Source: Psychroflexus aurantiacus (GTDB taxonomy: Bacteria > Bacteroidota > Bacteroidia > Flavobacteriales > Flavobacteriaceae). From it: a DNA stretch of 64,000 bases. The notes beneath the pieces are model-generated. The model searched no databases, was not told the DNA's origin, and worked only from the letters and a program-made list of their open reading frames with translations. Made by a program: the position numbers and the translations under genes. Each line of letters starts with the position of its first letter. Position 1 is the first letter of the stretch. This document shows positions 60,862 through 64,000 of this stretch, piece after piece. Location of the stretch: assembly GCF_010820555.1 (NCBI RefSeq), contig NZ_JAAIKD010000002.1, forward strand, positions 516,470 to 580,469, given 5' to 3'.

Positions 60862-63267
60862 CTAATTTCTTAAGGGCTTACCTTTTTTGATCATATGCTG
60901 TAAACGCTCCAGAGTCTTTCTTTCTCCACAAAGAGATAAAAAGGCTTCACGCTCAAGATCCAAAAGGTATTGTTCAGAAACATAATTAGCTTCAGACAAA
61001 TCGCCTCCAGACATCACATAAGCAAGCTTATTGGCTATTTTTTGGTCGTGTTCACTTATGTATTTTCCAGCTTTCATTTGGTCAGTTCCAACTAGAAACG
61101 CACCGAGAGCCTGTCTGCCCAGAACTTTAATATCATTCGTTTTTACAGGTTGCGTGTATCCGTTTTTCGCCATGAGTTTCGCCTGTTCCTTGGCTATGGC
61201 AAGCTGCCTGTCTCTGCTCACAACGACAATGTCTTTACCCCTTTCGAGTATATTCAGATCATAAGCTTCATGTGCAGATTTAGCCACTTTGGCCATACCA
61301 ATCGTTAGGAAATTCTCTCTTAACCTGTTCAACTCAACATCGTCCTTCTGGAAGGTCATTGCTGCACGTCTGGTCATTTCCTTAGAACCTCCGCCACCAG
61401 GAATAACCCCTACGCCAAATTCGACTAAACCGATATAGGTCTCTGCATGTGCAACAATTTTGTCTGCATGCATAGATAATTCACATCCACCGCCCAGCGC
61501 CATTTGATGTGGGGCTGCTACGGTAGGAATGGAGGAGTAGCGCATCCTCATCATGGTATCCTGGAAGTATTTTATAGCTCCATTGAGTTCTTCATATTCC
61601 TGTTCTACCGCGAACATGAAAATCATTCCAATGTTGGCGCCAACAGAGAAGTTATCTCCAGTGTTTGAAATGACAACCCCTTCATAGTCCTTCTCGGCTA
61701 TATCCATGGCTGCGTTTATACCATTAAGGACATCGCCTCCAATTGAATTCATTTTACTTCGGAATTCGATATTTAAAATACCATCACCAAGATCTTCGGC
61801 AACCAGGTCTTTATTGCTAAAGACCTCGTGGCTTTCTCTGATGTTGTCAAGTATGATAAAGGCATCCTGTCCAGGAATTTTCTGATGCGATTTTTTATCG
61901 CTGTCGTAGAAATACGTCTTGCCGGATTTTACCTGATAAAATGCTTTGTCTTTTGATTCTGAAAGGCTTTGAACCCAGTCTGCAACCTCAAAACCTTCAT
62001 CTTTCATCAATTGAATCCCTTTTTCGAGTCCAATAGCATCCCAGATTTGAAATGGACCGTGTTGCCAGCCGAAACCAGCTTTCATGGCATCATCTATTTT
62101 ATAAAGCGCATCCGTTATTTCAGGAATTCTGTTCTGAACATAAGCAAATAATGCGGCAAAGTTTTTTCTGTAAAACTCGCCTGCTTTGTCTTTCCCTTCT
62201 ATTAGGACGGGAAATCTGTCAGCTACAATGTCAATGGACTTGGTTTTTTCTAGGCTGTCAAATTTAGCCGATTTTCTTTCTCTATACTCCAGGCTATCTA
62301 AGTCTAAAGATTTAATCTCGCTAGACCCGTCCTCATGCTTTACCTTCTTGTAGAAACCCTGACCAGTTTTACTCCCCAGCCATTTCTTCTCCATCATATG
62401 TTCGATGAAATCTGGCAATTTGAAAAGCTCGTGACGTTCATCGTCTGGAACATTATCATAAAGTCCGTTAGCCACATGAACTAAAGTATCCAATCCAACA
62501 ACATCAACGGTTCTGAAGGTGGCAGATTTGGGTCTTCCAATGACCGGCCCCGTTAACTTATCGACTTCCTCAATCGTCAAATCCATGTCCTTAACCATAT
62601 GGAACAAACTCATAATACTGAAGATTCCTATTCGATTCCCTATGAATGCAGGGGTATCCTTAGCGACAACAGTGGTTTTGCCAAGAAATTTCTCACCGTA
62701 TTCATTCAGAAAATCCAATACTTCTTCAGAGGTATCAGGTCCAGGAATAATCTCTAATAATTTAAGGTACCTTGGCGGATTGAAGAAATGCGTCCCGCAG
62801 AAATGTTTCTTAAAATCATCAGATCGTCCTTCGTTCATAAACTTGATTGGAATACCCGACGTATTTGAAGAAATCAGAGTTCCTGGCGTCCTGTGCTTCT
62901 CAAGATTTTCAAAAACTTGCTTTTTAATATCAAGTCTTTCAACCACCACTTCAATAATCCAGTCTGCATCTTTAACCTTAGCGATATCATCTTCAAGGTT
63001 GCCTGTTTCTATTCTTTTCGCAAAATCTTTATGATATATAGGAGACGGGTTAGATTTTAAAGAAGCCTGCAGCGCTTCATTTACGATTCTGTTACGTACC
63101 GACGTATCTTCAAGAGTTTTTCCCTGTTTTTTCTCAGCTTCTGTAAGTTCTCTAGGCACAATATCTAAGAGTAATACTTCTACTCCGATATTGGCAAAAT
63201 GGCAAGCTATACCACTTCCCATTATACCTGAACCAATGACAGCAACTTTGTTGATTCTTCTTTTCAT
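60862..63267 (-). CDS. 3-hydroxyacyl-CoA dehydrogenase/enoyl-CoA hydratase bifunctional enzyme (FadN type)
   Basis: 801 residues in the FadN order. The N-terminal 3-hydroxyacyl-CoA dehydrogenase (about 1-460) has the NAD motif VIGSGIMGSGIACHFA, the HFFNPPRYLKLLEIIPG site and a C-terminal helical domain (GFGWQHGPFQIWDAIG). The C-terminal crotonase (about 500-740) has GVVISNTGDNFSVGANIG and AVAAPHQMALGGGCELSMHAD with the oxyanion loop GLVEFGVGVIPGGGGSKEM, including the Glu. It carries out steps two and three of beta-oxidation. This order is opposite to E. coli FadB. It starts 1 base after the MarR gene's stop, so the regulator and enzyme are coupled. Confidence 0.93.
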   Translation of the reverse strand: MKRRINKVAVIGSGIMGSGIACHFANIGVEVLLLDIVPRELTEAEKKQGKTLEDTSVRNRIVNEALQASLKSNPSPIYHKDFAKRIETGNLEDDIAKVKDADWIIEVVVERLDIKKQVFENLEKHRTPGTLISSNTSGIPIKFMNEGRSDDFKKHFCGTHFFNPPRYLKLLEIIPGPDTSEEVLDFLNEYGEKFLGKTTVVAKDTPAFIGNRIGIFSIMSLFHMVKDMDLTIEEVDKLTGPVIGRPKSATFRTVDVVGLDTLVHVANGLYDNVPDDERHELFKLPDFIEHMMEKKWLGSKTGQGFYKKVKHEDGSSEIKSLDLDSLEYRERKSAKFDSLEKTKSIDIVADRFPVLIEGKDKAGEFYRKNFAALFAYVQNRIPEITDALYKIDDAMKAGFGWQHGPFQIWDAIGLEKGIQLMKDEGFEVADWVQSLSESKDKAFYQVKSGKTYFYDSDKKSHQKIPGQDAFIILDNIRESHEVFSNKDLVAEDLGDGILNIEFRSKMNSIGGDVLNGINAAMDIAEKDYEGVVISNTGDNFSVGANIGMIFMFAVEQEYEELNGAIKYFQDTMMRMRYSSIPTVAAPHQMALGGGCELSMHADKIVAHAETYIGLVEFGVGVIPGGGGSKEMTRRAAMTFQKDDVELNRLRENFLTIGMAKVAKSAHEAYDLNILERGKDIVVVSRDRQLAIAKEQAKLMAKNGYTQPVKTNDIKVLGRQALGAFLVGTDQMKAGKYISEHDQKIANKLAYVMSGGDLSEANYVSEQYLLDLEREAFLSLCGERKTLERLQHMIKKGKPLRN

Positions 63268-63268
63268 A

Positions 63269-63727
63269 TTAGTGTTGAATTTTAGTTTGTTCTTTCTTAA
63301 AAATCATTTTTTCAGAAATTAGTCTGTTTATTTCATCGGTTACTCTTAAAAAAGTATCCAAGTCTTCTTTTGAAATATTGCTTTTGACAGCTTCATCAAA
63401 TGACAGCACGACGTATTTAGAGAATTTTCTCATCTCTAGGCCGAAATCGGTTAAATGAATAAGTACGCTTCTGCCATCTTCAGGATTTCTTTCTCTCTTT
63501 ATGAGTCCTTTTTCTTCCATGGTTTTTAACGTCCTGGACAGACTCGTAGATTCAACTCCCATCTTAGGACCAAGAGCTGTAGAAGGAGTTCCATGTTCCG
63601 GATCTATACTCAACAAAGCAAAACCTGTAGCCATACTACTTCCTTTCTTGTTAGCTTCTTCATTGTACATTTTAGACACTGCAATCCAAGTCGATCTTAA
63701 AACGTAATCAATAGTTTTTTCCTTCAT
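63269..63727 (-). CDS. MarR family transcriptional regulator
   Basis: 152 residues from ATG 63727 (MKEKTIDYVLRSTWIAVSKM); the frame is open to 63757, but a -7-like TATATTTG lies between (63732-63739, minus strand), so the upstream start is unlikely and the message may be nearly leaderless. The winged helix is GPKMGVESTSLSRTLKTMEEKGLIKRERNPEDGRSVLIHLTDFG; flanking helices form the dimer. It heads fadB-fadA-acyl-CoA dehydrogenase and overlaps them in one transcript, so it most likely senses a fatty-acyl ligand and controls this operon. The ligand is inferred only. Confidence 0.88.
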   Translation of the reverse strand: MKEKTIDYVLRSTWIAVSKMYNEEANKKGSSMATGFALLSIDPEHGTPSTALGPKMGVESTSLSRTLKTMEEKGLIKRERNPEDGRSVLIHLTDFGLEMRKFSKYVVLSFDEAVKSNISKEDLDTFLRVTDEINRLISEKMIFKKEQTKIQH

Positions 63728-63798
63728 ATAACAAATATAGCAAAATTTATTATGCACGCATAGTATTTTGTGTTTTTTTCGTTCATCGGGGAGAAAAG

Positions 63799-63840
63799 CG
63801 CACAGTGTAAGTACAAGCAGCTGTGCGTCTTAAGTTTTTT
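63799..63840. terminator. Hairpin upstream of the stable-RNA promoter
   Basis: CGCACAG (63799-63805) pairs with CTGTGCG (63821-63827) around a 15-base loop, followed by TTTTTT at 63835-63840. It may insulate the downstream promoter; no plus-strand gene precedes it. Confidence 0.4.
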
Positions 63841-63872
63841 GGTGAAAAAAGAGATAAAAACCTTCAAAAAAG

Positions 63873-63905
63873 TTTGGTTTGAAGAGGAAAAGAGTTGTAG
63901 TTTTG
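63873..63905 (+). promoter_or_regulatory. Strong promoter, probably of an rRNA operon beyond the window
   Basis: TTTG at 63873-63876 and again at 63878-63881, then TAGTTTTG at 63898-63905, an exact TAnnTTTG, followed by CACCCCGC. A-rich tracts lie just upstream (UP-like). No coding frame follows to base 64000, and the leader is GA-rich, as in flavobacterial 16S rRNA leaders. The 16S gene itself is not in view. Confidence 0.6.
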
Positions 63906-64000
63906 CACCCCGCTAATTGAGGTACTGGATAGAGAAGGCAAGAGGGAGAGCTTGGGCAACAAGTTGTTGTTATGGCTTGTGAGCAGAGGAATTAAGTTGT

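Noticed and set aside
1..64000. CRISPR arrays, insertion sequences, complete tRNA genes or replication origin
   Set aside because: No regularly spaced repeats, transposase or integrase frames, complete cloverleaf or dnaA-box cluster were found by reading both strands.

Overview
This window comes from the chromosome of a member of the Bacteroidota, most likely a marine flavobacterium (class Flavobacteriia). The supporting evidence is a PorQ subunit of the type IX secretion system, a short primary sigma factor without region 1.1, a fused E1 alpha/beta ketoacid dehydrogenase, lineage families such as DUF1599, DUF2452, DUF2490, DUF6952 and BT_3928, and promoters of the Bacteroidota type (TAnnTTTG at -7 with TTTG near -33). 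Base composition is moderately AT-rich and looks even throughout. No phage, integrase, insertion sequence, CRISPR array or complete tRNA was seen, so most of the window reads as ordinary core chromosome.

Layout. 1-5.2 kb: the end of a tricorn-type protease, an acetyltransferase, a metallo-beta-lactamase-fold hydrolase, an exported alpha/beta hydrolase and an exported two-repeat protein. 5.3-7.8 kb: two tandem paralogues with two PAS domains and a histidine-kinase phosphoacceptor helix but no ATPase domain. 7.9-16.4 kb (minus): fused E1 dehydrogenase, then a compact run aroQ, PepSY-like, DUF2490, sbcD, sbcC. 16.8-19.7 kb: a LexA/S24-like regulator behind inverted repeats, followed without gap by DUF2461 and a BCCT transporter. 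19.8-23.0 kb: Kdo transferase, sugar aminotransferase and a small outer-membrane protein. 23.2-27.9 kb (minus): clpS, prmA, tpiA, an orphan DppB-like permease, a DoxX/MauE membrane protein and DUF1599. 28.1-33.9 kb: lon, porQ, a degenerate arginase-fold protein and a Cys/Met PLP enzyme. 34.0-41.5 kb: a peroxiredoxin-thioredoxin-DUF6952 set, dgkA, ftsK, lolA-like, lptF/G-like and ribB with a decayed ribA half. 41.6-49.2 kb: the primary sigma factor, small membrane proteins, an AhpD-like protein, SlyD-type FKBP, DUF2452, dienelactone hydrolase, upp, aconitase and hpf. 49.5-57.2 kb: a two-domain FAD/Fe-S dehydrogenase, a lipoprotein, a truncated LpxH-like gene, aroC, a dicarboxylate symporter and an SMP-30-like lipoprotein. 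57.3-63.7 kb (minus): a fatty-acid beta-oxidation operon headed by a MarR regulator. The last 130 bases hold a strong promoter that probably drives an rRNA operon lying beyond the window.

Points that stand out: the tandem PAS-DHp proteins without a catalytic domain; an S24 regulator with intact self-cleavage residues heading a transporter operon; pseudoenzymes (arginase fold, RibA half); two decayed genes (LpxH-like at 53.3-53.6 kb, and a four-helix-bundle gene with two in-frame stops inside the beta-oxidation operon); a cysteine cluster in a DegT-family aminotransferase; and dyad operators ahead of the peroxiredoxin and lon. Nothing here amounts to a clearly new multi-gene system; the PAS-DHp pair is the best candidate for undescribed function.
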